Shown: positions 43,961 through 54,942, counted from the stretch's first letter. The stretch: DNA of 64,000 nucleotides from Plasmopara viticola (GCA_001695595.3 MBPM02000094.1:206846-270845); one strand, 5' to 3'. Numbers and translations are program-made. The notes: generated by a model not told the origin, from the letters alone.

Positions 43961-45463
43961 TTAATCGTGGGGAAGCAAAATTGGATGATACCTGCTGCCA
44001 CTGTTTATAGGTGAAAGTTTCAGAATCCATTTACGGCGACCGGCTGAGATAGATCGAGATTTCGATAGATTCGGATGGCTGTGATAAAACTCGTAAAATA
44101 ACTCGTACATGATGAACAATTTCACAGCATAGGCCTCCTTCAAACTTTTTAAATCATCCTGCACCTTCAGATTCTTATACACCAGCAACTTTGTTGAATC
44201 TGGACCCAACAAGAGCTTTAAGTCATAACGATTCTGCGTGTCTGCCAGACCCGTGAGTACTGTACGAATATGGCCGTTGCCTGGATTCGTGTTAGTTTGT
44301 CGTCGGACAATGCTTATCAACTTTGCTGTCTCTTGCGGATACTGGTTGAATGGTAAGCTTAAAGTCTTGAGAAACGCCTCGTGAATCCTTTCTACCTCTT
44401 TAGTCACCTCACCATTATTACGCATGACTATGGGAACGCTTTGACCATCCACTGCCACAGGAAGCGCAGATACATCATCTTTTTCGAGCAAGTGCGAATA
44501 ATGTCTGACAAATTGTGAAGTCACCTCGTCAGAGTGTTCGTCCATGCCCAATTCTAACGCCTTCTTGGCAAGCAGGTGGTTACTGAGTTGACCAACAGGA
44601 GCGGCAGCGCTAGTCGTCGAAGCGCCCGAAGGTGCAGGTCGGTAGTCGTGGTGCGTTATATAATTGACAGCATTATATATAATGGCTGTCGGCGTTTCGA
44701 TCTTCAATCTACTTGCCAAAACAGTCAACGCATCCGCTGCCACCCACACCGGCGCTTGATTTATATCCGGCAAAGCATACAAATCTTGTTCACCCGCATT
44801 GTAAAGCTTCGGGCTGACGCGCTGGCGCCTGCTGTTTCTAATCTCCACTTCGCCAGGGTGTTTGTTCATGTCAAAGCCTATCCTTTCGTGAGCAATTGAA
44901 TGCTCGTTGGATCGAACACTAGAAGAAGCAACACTGCTAGTGGGAGAGCCTGGAGGCGCAAGTCGCAGGTCGTGCTTCGCTATAATATTTGCCTCGTTAT
45001 TCATGCTGACTGTCGGCTGATCTCTCCCCAGTCTATGCGCAGACACAGATAGCACATCGCTTGCCACATGCAGTGCTTGTCCATTGTAAGGCGCCGAGTC
45101 GATGCGCTTGCGCTTGCCGGAAATGGCCTCCAACGCGGGCATCAATTTTTTATGGTCAGCAATTGCCTTTGCAGCGTCTGCGATTACATCTTTTGCATTT
45201 CTTTCCCTCGCGTTGGCCGTGTTTAAAAAAGCCTGTTGTAACTCATTCAAGGAACTGCGTGGAGGCAAAGGTGTGCGCTCTTCATAAAGCGTCGAGTCGT
45301 CCTGGGAATTTTGACTTTCTCGACGAGGCAACATCTCACCAATTGTGCCACTAGACGCCACGAAGTCATTGCCGGGTGTCTGCACAGGCTCGGTCTGGTT
45401 GGATGCAGCAACTCTGTGGCTGCTGGCCGTGATGAGAAGCGCAATAAGCACGTTAGCGCGCAT
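43961..45463 (-). CDS. Secreted RxLR-type effector candidate 2 (EER retained)
   Basis: Predicted 500-residue secreted protein from the ATG at 45,463, intronless. Signal peptide: M-R-A-N-V-L-I-A-L-L-I-T-A-S-S, cleavage probably near residue 20. The leader is degenerate: where effector 1 has R-R-I-L-R this has P-R-R-E-S (46-50), followed by an intact E-E-R at 61-63. Two related units of about 100 residues span 117-211 and 212-316, each starting with a basic stretch (K-R-K-R-I-D at 117-122; R-R-Q-R at 212-215), possible nuclear-localisation signals. The C-terminal region (356-500) contains A-F-L-K-T-L-S-L-P-F-N-Q-Y-P-Q-E-T-A-K and I-M-Y-E-L-F-Y-E-F, shared with effector 1 and all C-terminal relics. 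It is clearly a divergent paralogue of effector 1. Whether lack of a true RxLR alters delivery is unknown; EER-only leaders do occur in downy mildew effectors. Host target unknown. Confidence 0.85.
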   Translation of the reverse strand: MRANVLIALLITASSHRVAASNQTEPVQTPGNDFVASSGTIGEMLPRRESQNSQDDSTLYEERTPLPPRSSLNELQQAFLNTANARERNAKDVIADAAKAIADHKKLMPALEAISGKRKRIDSAPYNGQALHVASDVLSVSAHRLGRDQPTVSMNNEANIIAKHDLRLAPPGSPTSSVASSSVRSNEHSIAHERIGFDMNKHPGEVEIRNSRRQRVSPKLYNAGEQDLYALPDINQAPVWVAADALTVLASRLKIETPTAIIYNAVNYITHHDYRPAPSGASTTSAAAPVGQLSNHLLAKKALELGMDEHSDEVTSQFVRHYSHLLEKDDVSALPVAVDGQSVPIVMRNNGEVTKEVERIHEAFLKTLSLPFNQYPQETAKLISIVRRQTNTNPGNGHIRTVLTGLADTQNRYDLKLLLGPDSTKLLVYKNLKVQDDLKSLKEAYAVKLFIMYELFYEFYHSHPNLSKSRSISAGRRKWILKLSPINSGSRYHPILLPHD

Positions 45464-45673
45464 GGTGATAGTCCACCGAAAAAAATGATACTTTTAGTCA
45501 ACCTGATTTACCGGTATTTCATACTCTGTACAATTATTTGGTCGCTTTAGTACGAACATTATTTAAGACGATCCTCGCAATATAAACTCTCAATTACAAT
45601 TGTAACCTATTATTTTACTCTTACAAAATTGTCCCAATATAATGGAATACAGTGATAGTGCATATACGTATAT

Positions 45674-45686
45674 AATCCCTAAAAGC
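45674..45686. repeat. Target-site duplication, left copy (short element 5)
   Basis: AATCCCTAAAAGC; 11 of 13 positions match 45,992-46,004. Confidence 0.65.
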
Positions 45687-45991
45687 TTCGGAAAAGGTTG
45701 GGGTGACGCCCTCCTTCCAAGCGCGGTGGCTAAATGCTCGCGTGCTTCGGGCAGGTGCTCTCGGGCATCTGCAGGTCTCTAACGAGTCTCACCCGCGACG
45801 CGACGGTCTCCAGCATCAGGGCGTCACCTAGGCTCTTACCAAGTCAGAGTTAAACGAAATAATGGAAGACCCTCACGACCTCGGTGCTGGCTGCACTGCC
45901 CGCCGAACGAGACCCGACGTATGCGGACTAGCCAGACTGAGCCTAGCACGTGCATAACTTGGCAACGCGATAACGTAATACAATACGATAC
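45687..45991 (+). mobile_element. Short LINE-derived non-autonomous retroelement, copy 5
   Basis: A 305-bp copy in plus orientation, the only one of the five in this direction, starting TTCGGAAAAGGTTGGGG and ending with an AATACAATACGATAC-type tail. It lacks about 20 bp present in the other short copies within the 3' part (the CACCACTCTATGCCGTGG region). Imperfect 13-bp target-site duplication at 45,674-45,686 and 45,992-46,004 (two mismatches). It lies about 220 bp upstream of effector 2. Confidence 0.8.
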
Positions 45992-46004
45992 AATCCTTAA
46001 AAAC
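45992..46004. repeat. Target-site duplication, right copy (short element 5)
   Basis: AATCCTTAAAAAC; 11 of 13 positions match 45,674-45,686. Confidence 0.65.
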
Positions 46005-46029
46005 CTAAATACCAGAGTCGAGTTTAGCG

Positions 46030-46650
46030 AATGAAGGTAGAAAAGAATTTGAGATAAGCATTAAATGGAGTAAATCAGCCTTTAATAAGCATTTTAATGC
46101 AATCGTAGATTCTTTTAAACTAAGGATAGTGAAATGTGCCGAAAGCTTCTGTACTAGAAGGTGCATTGTGACCCCGATGCATTTGTTAGCACTTTTTTTA
46201 ATCCTGCGCCCGCGTGGTTACGTTGGCTGCCTCAACCCTCACAACGGTCCTTACCGGGATAGAGAGACCTGCTAGAATTTGTCGGACGAGCACTTTGCGC
46301 TACTGAGACAGCTTGCTAGCTATTATGGGTCCAAGAAGGTGGCTGCATCTGTACCCCTCTCTGCTGCAAAACAGCTGATACGCGTCATGGCGCTTTGCTC
46401 TACGATCAAAGTCAATGCTCGAAAGCTTTGGCAGTATATTCGGAGAAGCGTAAAATCTACATCTTCAAAGGAAGGGAAGCCAGAAAAACCTGTGCCTAAA
46501 AATACAGAGGCAGCTTTAACAAAATCACTCAGGTGTGCTTGGCGTATGCTCTCTCTTAATGGATTGGCCAGGCTTAAAGCTGGCAACTCACTCGTGAATC
46601 TGCTCCACCAAAGTGTCTTGAACACGTAAAGGAGCTGTTAGGAGCAGCAT
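46030..46650 (+). pseudogene. Possible Ty3 gag-derived relic
   Basis: Contains an uninterrupted frame of 116 codons (46,279-46,629), basic and helical in character, rich in K/R/S. The surrounding 400 bp is repeated in decayed form at 29,690-30,100. It precedes a protease-like relic (47,240-47,570) in the same orientation, which is why a gag origin is suggested. No zinc knuckle is visible. It could instead be an unrelated short gene, but the repeat argues against that. Confidence 0.35.
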
Positions 46651-47239
46651 TCTTGCCGGCGAGCTTTGAAATTGCAAGCATGCATGCTTTTTTAACTGTA
46701 AATTAAGTTAAATGTGAATGAGTAAAGGAAGTTGACGGTTTTTAAAAACAAGTCCCCACGAGTAGCTGTGCTTTTGTATAGTCTAAAAAGCACAATTGCT
46801 TAACACTAAAACAGTTTGAAGTACAGGCAGCAACGATGAAATAGACAACTTTAATCGTCAATTAATACAAGTACAACCAATTCCCCAACTACCTTGACCT
46901 TTCCATAGACTACTTTCCGCAAATTCGCTGACACGTGACCAGTTTTAATGAACTTAAGTGCTGCCTAGAAATGCCAACTCGCTACTTCGACTGCGGTAAA
47001 TAAAGGCGCACGATCCGTTTCTGTTACATAGATAGAACTCCTTACCTTTACCAAGAGCTCTGAATCGTCGCTGGCAGAAGACATGCCCTCGAAGCCATGA
47101 AGACGCTAGAAGAGGGGCGCCTTACGCAGAAATTTTAAGCCCTCATGACAGGTGTTTGGTTGATACACATTATGTGAGCTTTGCCTTTGAAAGCTTGACA
47201 GATTTTTCAAGGAGGACAATGAGGCGGTATATTGCTGGT

Positions 47240-47570
47240 AGTACGCGCAAGTGTACGAGGGTATGAATATCATACTAAGTCTTGGGACACTCTGACATGT
47301 CAAGCAATCCTACGCGCCGATAAACCCATACTGCCCACCAAAACAGTAGACTGATTCTTTAGAGGAAAGGGATGGAAACAAACCAGATTCATTTCGACTG
47401 AATAATGGGTCATGCTGTAAATTTCAAGGAATTCGATTGCACATGGTCACTTCTTGCCGTTGACATTGACAAGTATGACTTGGTCGTGAGCATGCCATGG
47501 CAAGAGAGCTACAAACCTTTCGTCGATTAACCGCAAAAGCTATGATTTGGTAGACCAATCCCGCACAATA
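47240..47570 (+). pseudogene. Ty3/Gypsy protease relic
   Basis: Plus-strand translation includes D-I-D-K-Y-D-L-V-V-S-M-P-W-Q-E-S-Y-K-P-F-V-D. This parallels the retropepsin block D-L-V-L-G-M-P-W-L-E-R-H-N-P-x-I-D of Ty3 elements. The upstream catalytic site cannot be located. A related tract lies at 36,300-36,390. Confidence 0.5.
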
Positions 47571-49285
47571 GAGCTTTAATGAGACATAGTCCTTGCTTAC
47601 GCCTTTTATTCAAGAAGCCTTAGCAAATATAGGACCAAAATAGTAATAGAAGGTGCCGAAGGCGTTGGCATGCCTACAAAGATGGAACGTAGACAACGTC
47701 TTTAGAATTCTCGAAAGCGATTATACAAGCTTTGCTGGTAGCATCGGATACCCAAGACACTTGAGATTGCGTTACAATTATAGATTACATAGCTTCACAG
47801 TTACGATCCATAGTACCACCTACAAGCATCTGCAGGGATTGAGCAGCACCAAGCGCAGGGAGGAAATCTCCGCAAGGGGTTATGCTGGACTACTAGACAA
47901 CATGGTCTTGCAGTTTCGGTAATATAGATTAGCTACAAAAAGACAGGGAATATAACAAGAAATTGAATCTTGAGTGTCATTAACGACCCTATGATTTAGA
48001 AAAAGACCTTAATCAGAGGGATAATTTAAAGTTCGATTAATCTTGATGTCACAGTAGCTGCATGTAAACGAATGCACTCGGATCTATGAGATCTAAAAAA
48101 CTCGAGCAAACTTAATTGTTTTCAATTATGTCTGCTCCTTAAGATATCGGATGTCGTGAAAAAAACCAGCGATCTAATACTCAGCTCTGCTTACCAATGG
48201 ATAGCCACATTGGTCTAAGAAGTAAAGCTTGAGGTTAGATCATGCAAGGCACGAGGTGCTGTGTCACCACTGCCACGGACCAGTGTGAGCTCACTACGGT
48301 CTTCTCCGCTTAAAAGGAAAAGAATCAAATGGTACGGGAATTAAAAATCCCGCACTCGTCAGTACACTTTTGCGCTTTAGATACAAACGAACAGTGGAGA
48401 TTGGTTCATGCCTATAAAAAGCAGAGCATTGCAATGGTACCCATTTTTGTGCTTTATTGGCAATACGTCCGCGTGTACCTTGTATAGTACGCTAATTTTC
48501 GTAGATGGCTTCTATCAAATCCGAAATGGGATGCGGGAATGTATCTTACGGTAAATAGTTCGTCTAGTGAGATGCCATTAAACTTGTTAGCGTGCCGTTA
48601 AGGCTACCAAACGCTCTCATGACGCCTATTTTATTTGTTTAATCATTAAGGGCTTTTGCTCAGGCACGTTCCGGCGATTGTAATGTTAATGATCCCTTTG
48701 ATAGTATTCAGTCGGCTGTGGAGACTATTAAGGACACTTAGGGCAAGTTGTTAAGGTCATTAGAGTCAAAAATAACTTTATTTCGGCATGTCAAATGTGC
48801 CTTCGCGGCAACGAATGTTTAAGCCGCAGCTATGGGGCTCAAACCCACCCCGGAAGTGAAAGCGCTGGCCTACAGCAGCATTAACTGCTGGCTAGTGGCA
48901 AGATGAACGTCATTTTTCGCAAGATTTTGCTATAGCGCGGAGAACGAGCCAGGCAAGCTCAATGTGCTTGCCAGCCTTTTTTGTACTGGCAAGATTTCAG
49001 ATTGGTTCACATTAGCAGGATATAAACCTTCTTATTAACAATCAGATCCCTCATGTCAAGTAAAGATGCTGAAGTGAAGTGACTAGCTTCGACAGCAATC
49101 GCAAATGCACCGCTATGAGCGGTCACTCCACTTTAGGGTGGATCCGTCAAAGTCAGCATTGGCTTTCGTTTCAAGCGAAGAGAAGCTAAAGTAAGATCTA
49201 TTCCTAGAGGCATACACCGATCCTTCCAATATTCATTTGGAGACGAAAAAATAGATTTTCCCCGTCTCCACAAATAATTGATAAC
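47571..49285 (+). other. Probable decayed polymerase region, not resolved
   Basis: A 1.7-kb gap between protease-like and integrase relics in the same orientation, fitting the size of reverse transcriptase plus RNase H. An 89-codon frame at 47,653-47,922 is not recognisable and no catalytic box was found. The assignment rests on position only. Confidence 0.25.
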
Positions 49286-49289
49286 TTAA

Positions 49290-50270
49290 CGGAACGAAAT
49301 GTGTATAAGGACCTGTGGGACCTGCCAGGGGGTCAAATTTGCTTCTTAAACGTCAGGCTCTTTACGAGCCTGCCAATACCGGTGAGTTGTAGAGCTTGAT
49401 AAGCTTCAATCTTGCATTTGGCTTGTCCGATTCTAATGGCAAAAATGGCATCATGCTGTATCTGTATGGTCTAAGCAAGTTAGCGCGTTTGGCACTTGTT
49501 ATAGCTAATATAATTAAGAAGCATACAAGTAGCATACGCTTATAAAGTTAATGGCCTATCGGACAGGATGGCGTCGAATGAGGAACTATGGATTAGTCCT
49601 GTGCTTCAACAAAGGCTTTTCCTATTACAAAGACCTCGTGTATTGATGTCTACCGCAGAACAACCACCGACAAATTGTCAGAAGAAGAGGCAACTTTTGT
49701 ACTTTGCACAATACGTGCGTTAAGGTATCAGGAGGAGACCATCAAGCTGTCTATTGTAAAGTTTGCGCTCAATAATGCGGTTTACACATCAACAGACATC
49801 ACAATCTTCCAAGTAAGTACTCTAGAACTCCACTGACTTTTTGTTGAAACATGTATGCCTCGGAAATAAGTGGGAGAGGGGTTTAAAATAACTCCCTCCA
49901 GGTCTCTCATTTGGGCGTAGTTACTTAAGGAAATAGTTATCCGACCTTGCGGCCGTATACAATCATACAGGAAAGAATTCCGATTACTTTAGCTAAAATG
50001 GATCGGCAGATAATCATGAAAGAGGAGATAAATCTTGGTCATTAACGACGACAAAACACAGGTGGATAATAAATACCTATCACTAAATAAGGTAAATTTT
50101 GTACTTTTTAGCTAATGAAACATCTTTTATATGGGGTCTTACGAACCATGTGTTGGCGTACACCACAAACCTACCCCAAAAAGTGTCAACATAGCTCAAA
50201 TTTATGAGGGGCGCTTTAAAAGGTGATACGCTACTCATTTTGAGTCTCATATGAGTTTAAAGCTACCTTC
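49290..50270 (+). mobile_element. Decayed Ty3/Gypsy integrase relic and start of R1
   Basis: At 49,320-49,350 a GACCTGTGGGACCTGCCAGG tract corresponds to the T-C-x-T-C-Q zinc-binding end. 49,405-49,500 gives L-A-F-G-L-S-D-S-N-G-K-N-G-I and L-Y-G-L-S-K-L-A-R-L-A, the start of the core. 49,758-49,800 gives V-K-F-A-L-N-N-A-V-Y-T-S-T, the end of the core. From about 50,140 a short stretch resembles the beginning of R1 (compare 39,290-39,330). The rest of R1 is missing. Confidence 0.62.
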
Positions 50271-53200
50271 ACGACCTCTTCGAGGATTAGCTTCGTGCTC
50301 TTTCTTGTTAGAAATGCGAATATGGGTGATTACACGGTGGCCGTTGGTTTCCATGGCCATCGTCGAATTGACCATAAGGCAAAGGAGCAAAGCAAGTGTG
50401 CTCTGTGCCCTATTCCAATCGATTGAATGTGTCTGGTGAGCCAAATATCATAGCTAAAACCTCGAGTGGTGCAAGAGCACGAGGCATAGTCGCAGTGAAA
50501 TAGATCTTACTGTTAATAAAATTCCACGAGTAGACTACATGTTTGTTCCTACCGAGCCAGTGATAATCGTATGAGAAGCTACGTCGGGTTCTATGACATA
50601 GAGACCTCGGCCTCTACAAAAGGTAAGCGCGAGGCACGCGCAACTTTAAAAGCGAGGGTTTAAGCGCCGCAGTTTTTTATATGGCAGCAATAGTGATCGT
50701 TGGGCTCAATAGAGAGGAATCTCGGTGCCGGCATTGCAAGGCTTACCGGTGGCATTTACACCTAAATAATGCTGGGGAATGGCGATGTAGGTTTCAAGCA
50801 GTAAAAAGACCCCCGCAAAAAAAGCTGTACTCTTTACATACTCTTCGCACCATTTAAAAAAAAGCGATCTACTATGGAGCCAAAATCTTCTGTACCAGCG
50901 TTTTGGCTGAAGGCTCGCCGTGACAGCCAACAAATATCGTCCTAGGTCCTATGGTGCACAAAACTATACCCTTTAAGCACTCTTTCCGCATCAGTCACCA
51001 GAGACCTCAGTGAGAGCACTGTTTAGAGTCTCAGCACCTCAATCTTTAGCGGCGAAAACCGTAGCCTTCTCGAAGTTGCGCTTCCCATGACTACAAAGTC
51101 AGGTCAACGAGACCTCAAATTTTTGCTTTCTCTCGGAACAAGGATATTCCGACCAATTTAAATAAAAAACGTCGCTTGACCCTGGCGAAGGAATTGCACA
51201 AAAACACACATCATGAGATAGTGGAGCTATCTCTCTCTTTATTGAGTAGAGCGGCGAAGGACGATGTTTGGCACCACGCGGTGCTCTGCGCGCTCTTTGC
51301 TATGATGTTGCTCGTGACTAACGTCTGCCAGACGCAGTTCGTAAGCCGTAATGCCGACGGCCTCGACCTTCTTAGCCACAATATCCATTAAGCGCCGCGG
51401 CTTCAAAACTTCTAAGCTTTGTCCGATCATCATACGTGTTTTAAGCCCGTAATCGCATTGCTCTGCTCGCCAGTTCTTTGCTTCACGCCTCTTAAGACAT
51501 ATGTTGTGAGTTTTTGTGCCCATAAACACATTATGAACCAACTGTTGTATCAGCCTGCTTGTAGATCATCCGGCGCTAACGCTTCCGAGTATACCTGTCT
51601 TAAGCAATAATACGGCTAAGAGAGGCCACATCAAAATAGCAATCGTAAACACTAAATCTCTTTTGTTTTTTCAAGCGGTTCTTCAAGCGCACGCGTAAAT
51701 TTGTCTTGGCAGTAGCAGTAACCGCATTTGTATGTAGTGTGTGTAGTGTAAAAATTATTTGTAGGAGATTTGGCATTTTTTCTTAATACTATGTCTCCTG
51801 TACAAATAATTTTCGCGTCTTTTTTACTCTTTTGGCCACAACGACTATCTAAGCTTGCAGTAATACGTGATCCAGGCACCAAGTCTCTTCGACACAAAGA
51901 CTCGGGATTGCTCACGCATCTTTGCAAGGCGCCCGTTTCTTCCTTCCCTTTCAAGCTTAGAGCCACAATATGGTAGCGTCAAGGCTTGTATTGTCCGTTA
52001 TCCAAGAACGGCGAGTAAACTTATAGGTAAATCGACACGCCAACCATTAACGCCACCACATTGTGGCTCTAAGTTTGAGAGTTGGCGCGATCGGCATTGT
52101 CCAGCGAAGCTAAACGAGTAAAAATATGCTGTTGCAAATCCTTAATGTGTTCGTGCACACACAACATAGAACGACTTAAGCGACGCAATATAATTGTTCA
52201 GTCCGACCACCGGTCTGCACTCGGTGTACTGTGGACAAATGGAGCTGAGCGGCAAGCACCTCAATTACTTACTCAAATGCAGCCCGTAATGTGGTCAAAC
52301 AAATGATTCTATGATCGAAAAACACGAACGAGATAAAATGGTGCTGCTTTTTGACCGTCGACGTTTCCGAAAGATTACCAAAATAAGTCTTTAACCTAGT
52401 CGATTGACAAATGCCACAGAACCAGAGTTCCTTTAGCAGTTGGTAACACACATTCTATACTAATTGTTTGTCACAGTGTAAATCGACGAGCAAAAAAAAA
52501 GTGTGAACGCATACGACTAGGAAAATACACGCTGGCACAATTTACACGTGCGCCATATAAATAGGATAGCGTATACAGGGCGCCAATATCCAGTTATGAT
52601 TGAATAATACGTCTTCTATCAAGGACAATATCTAAAACCCTCCTCATGAAGAGCCACTACATGCGTTTTGTAACACTAGTCAGTGTTGTAATGCAACAGT
52701 TTGGTCTCCGTAGTGATAAAAAGGATACTCATGATCGTACCGATAATTCTCTGCCTAAGGTTTTAAACACATCGCTTCACAGAGCCTTTCGCAGAGCTTT
52801 CTTCTTTATACGCTACATTTTTCAGATCTAGAAAGGACGAGATCACGGTACCGACGTTATTTAGCTTGAACGTTTGGCGGCGCAACAATCACACCATTCT
52901 GCTATCTTGGCTCATACTTTGTTTTGAAGGCATACTCCGCTAAAAACGCCACCTCGTCAATCTGTTTGCGAGATGAGGCAAGTATGTCGCATTAAGGGAT
53001 CTGTATAAATCACGAATGCCTTAGAAAATAGCAGGTAAGCTTTAAAAGTTACGAGGGCAAATTATACCAAGTAACGCTTTAATTTACCCACCAAGGGCAT
53101 TATTCGTCGAGAAAATTGCATGCACATGCTTCGTTACAATTGCACTCGATGTTTTACGTCTGTCGACTACTGTGCTGATTACGAATGCTTAAGCGGCACA

Positions 53201-54470
53201 TACAGCAATTGTCTAGAACGGTGAGTCTGTCTTATGAGCGACCAATTAGGTCCAAAGCTCCGCACACGTAGATAGTCACGGTCCCCGACACTCCTGATTG
53301 TACTGCTCTATATGGCGATGCCAATTCAAGAGCAAGAGCTTCAACTGAAGCGGCTCAATCGCCACATCCGCCCGAGCGCGCTAGTCTCATGGTTTACTTT
53401 TATTTGCGCAACCCACCAGATTTTTAGTGCTCGTCGTGGCGAATCAGAATTTCTGTACCTCCTTGCTGTCCCCCAGGTAAGTTTAAGTTGATTGCGCTGA
53501 AACGTCAAGCATATTTTCGGTCATGGGGAATTTCGTGATACCACCAAGTTGCTCCACCCTGGCCCCACGGCCGTATGTAAGTAAAATTTATATGGGCTTG
53601 ACTGTCCTTCCGACGAGGGTCCCGTCGCACCATTGTTTGTGATCCTCCACATGTCGAGTGTGAATACGATTTATCTATACGAGGACTCCAAGCTCACTCG
53701 CAGTAAATGTGGACGTGCGCGACGCCAAACTGACGAAGTCGTTCAAAACAACTTCAATAAAAATGCAAACAGCTGCAGTTTACTCTAAAAAAAATTTAAG
53801 CGAAGCGTCCTATCCAAGCTACTCAACTTCGTCGAGGAGCATCTCAATGAGCTGAATGCTCCAATCAATTTGCGCTGGGTGATTCTGATGTCACAACTTA
53901 AGCAAAAAAAATTGACGTTAATGTTACACAATCAATCGTTTGTCAATGGGTCGTCGCAAGCTACAATGCACACCATGCCATATGAGTGGTCGGTGAGCGG
54001 TACGCCAGCCACCCAATAAAGCTGTCCGATTCGGTTTCAACGCCAAATAAACACGTACCAGCCGTCTCGTATGGCGAAGTATATATTGCTGTGTCGTGCG
54101 GTATTTAAAATTGCCAAAGTGGCCTTGTTTCGCATTCAAAGCATCTCGGGTGTTTGCCTCGCATAAAACGTAGAGCGCTTATAAATGTATTGATGCCACC
54201 GCTCAAAAGACAGCGCGATCAAACAACTTACCACATTCAAGCATTTTCTACCACATTTGTGACCAAGTGTCCATATTGAGGTTTTGGCGTAACTTGACAG
54301 CCGTCGGCAAAATTGAACCACCTTTTATTCGCTATAATACGGCCGTATTTCTGCCATTAAAAGTGCATATTGATTATCGGACACAAAAATATGGTCTCCT
54401 TAAAGAAGTAAGCGACCAACAAGAATAGTATACACTTCATGTGCCGTTGGTGTGTACTGCAGTTTTGAGC
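50271..54470. other. Gene-free stretch between repeats and the conserved gene block
   Basis: About 4.2 kb with only short frames. The largest, 104 codons on the minus strand (51,966-51,652), ends one arm of a 22-bp inverted repeat and matches no family I know. Around 53,300-54,000 there are coding-like tracts with frequent interruptions, perhaps an old repeat. No convincing exon structure was found. Confidence 0.3.
51948..52081. repeat. 22-bp inverted repeat with 90-bp spacer
   Basis: 51,948-51,969 and 52,060-52,081 are reverse complements at 20 of 22 positions (core TTAGAGCCACAAT / ATTGTGGCTCTAA). Could form a stem in RNA or mark a tiny terminal-inverted-repeat element; no target-site duplication was noticed. 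Confidence 0.6.
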
Positions 54471-54471
54471 G

Positions 54472-54539
54472 TTATGCTCTACGACAGACACGGTATGCTT
54501 TACGACAAATCAAAAAACGCGAAACAGTATGCTTTACGA
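54472..54539 (+). promoter_or_regulatory. Three direct repeats upstream of the 14-3-3 gene
   Basis: TTATGCTCTACGA (54,472), GTATGCTTTACGA (54,493) and GTATGCTTTACGA (54,527), spaced 21 and 34 bp apart and about 400-470 bp before the 14-3-3 start. Three close copies of a 12-13-mer suggest a binding site, but no factor is known to me. Confidence 0.4.
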
Positions 54540-54942
54540 AAGTGCTTGAACGGTGCGAAAAATGATCGTAGGTAGGATGATATTATTAGGGGGAGTTTTG
54601 CTTAGGCTTGTGATACACGCACGCACCACCGACGGCTTCTAGCCGTTATGCCAGGTTAGAAACGGCCCCGTCGCTGGCGCCTGTGTCGCGCGACGTACTG
54701 TGGGTTGGTCGCACAAAAAGCTGCAATTGGTAAAAATTAGCCAATCTTGCTTAAGTTCGATAAATTCGATAAATTTCATGTGCGAGGTCGCGACGACCAA
54801 CACTCATGTCTTACTTGATTTGAGTAATAATCGTTCTACTCTCACCCCTTCGCTTACTTTAATAAGGCTCTCACACCCAATTGCTGTTTCAGAATCCATT
54901 TTCCAAGCTCCAGCTCAAGCGCTCTCCCCTTTTCGTCTCACT

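Noticed and set aside
36391..49285. Reverse-transcriptase catalytic box (Y/F-x-D-D) of the Ty3 relics
   Set aside because: Looked for in both inter-domain gaps but no convincing motif could be read, so none is annotated.
51652..51966. 104-codon minus-strand frame with several cysteines as a small secreted protein
   Set aside because: No signal peptide, no recognisable domain, one end sits in an inverted repeat; a frame of this length is expected by chance here.
54700..54942. 81-residue N-terminal extension of the 14-3-3 protein
   Set aside because: 14-3-3 similarity and a good ATG begin at 54,943; the extension has no family match and reads as 5' UTR.
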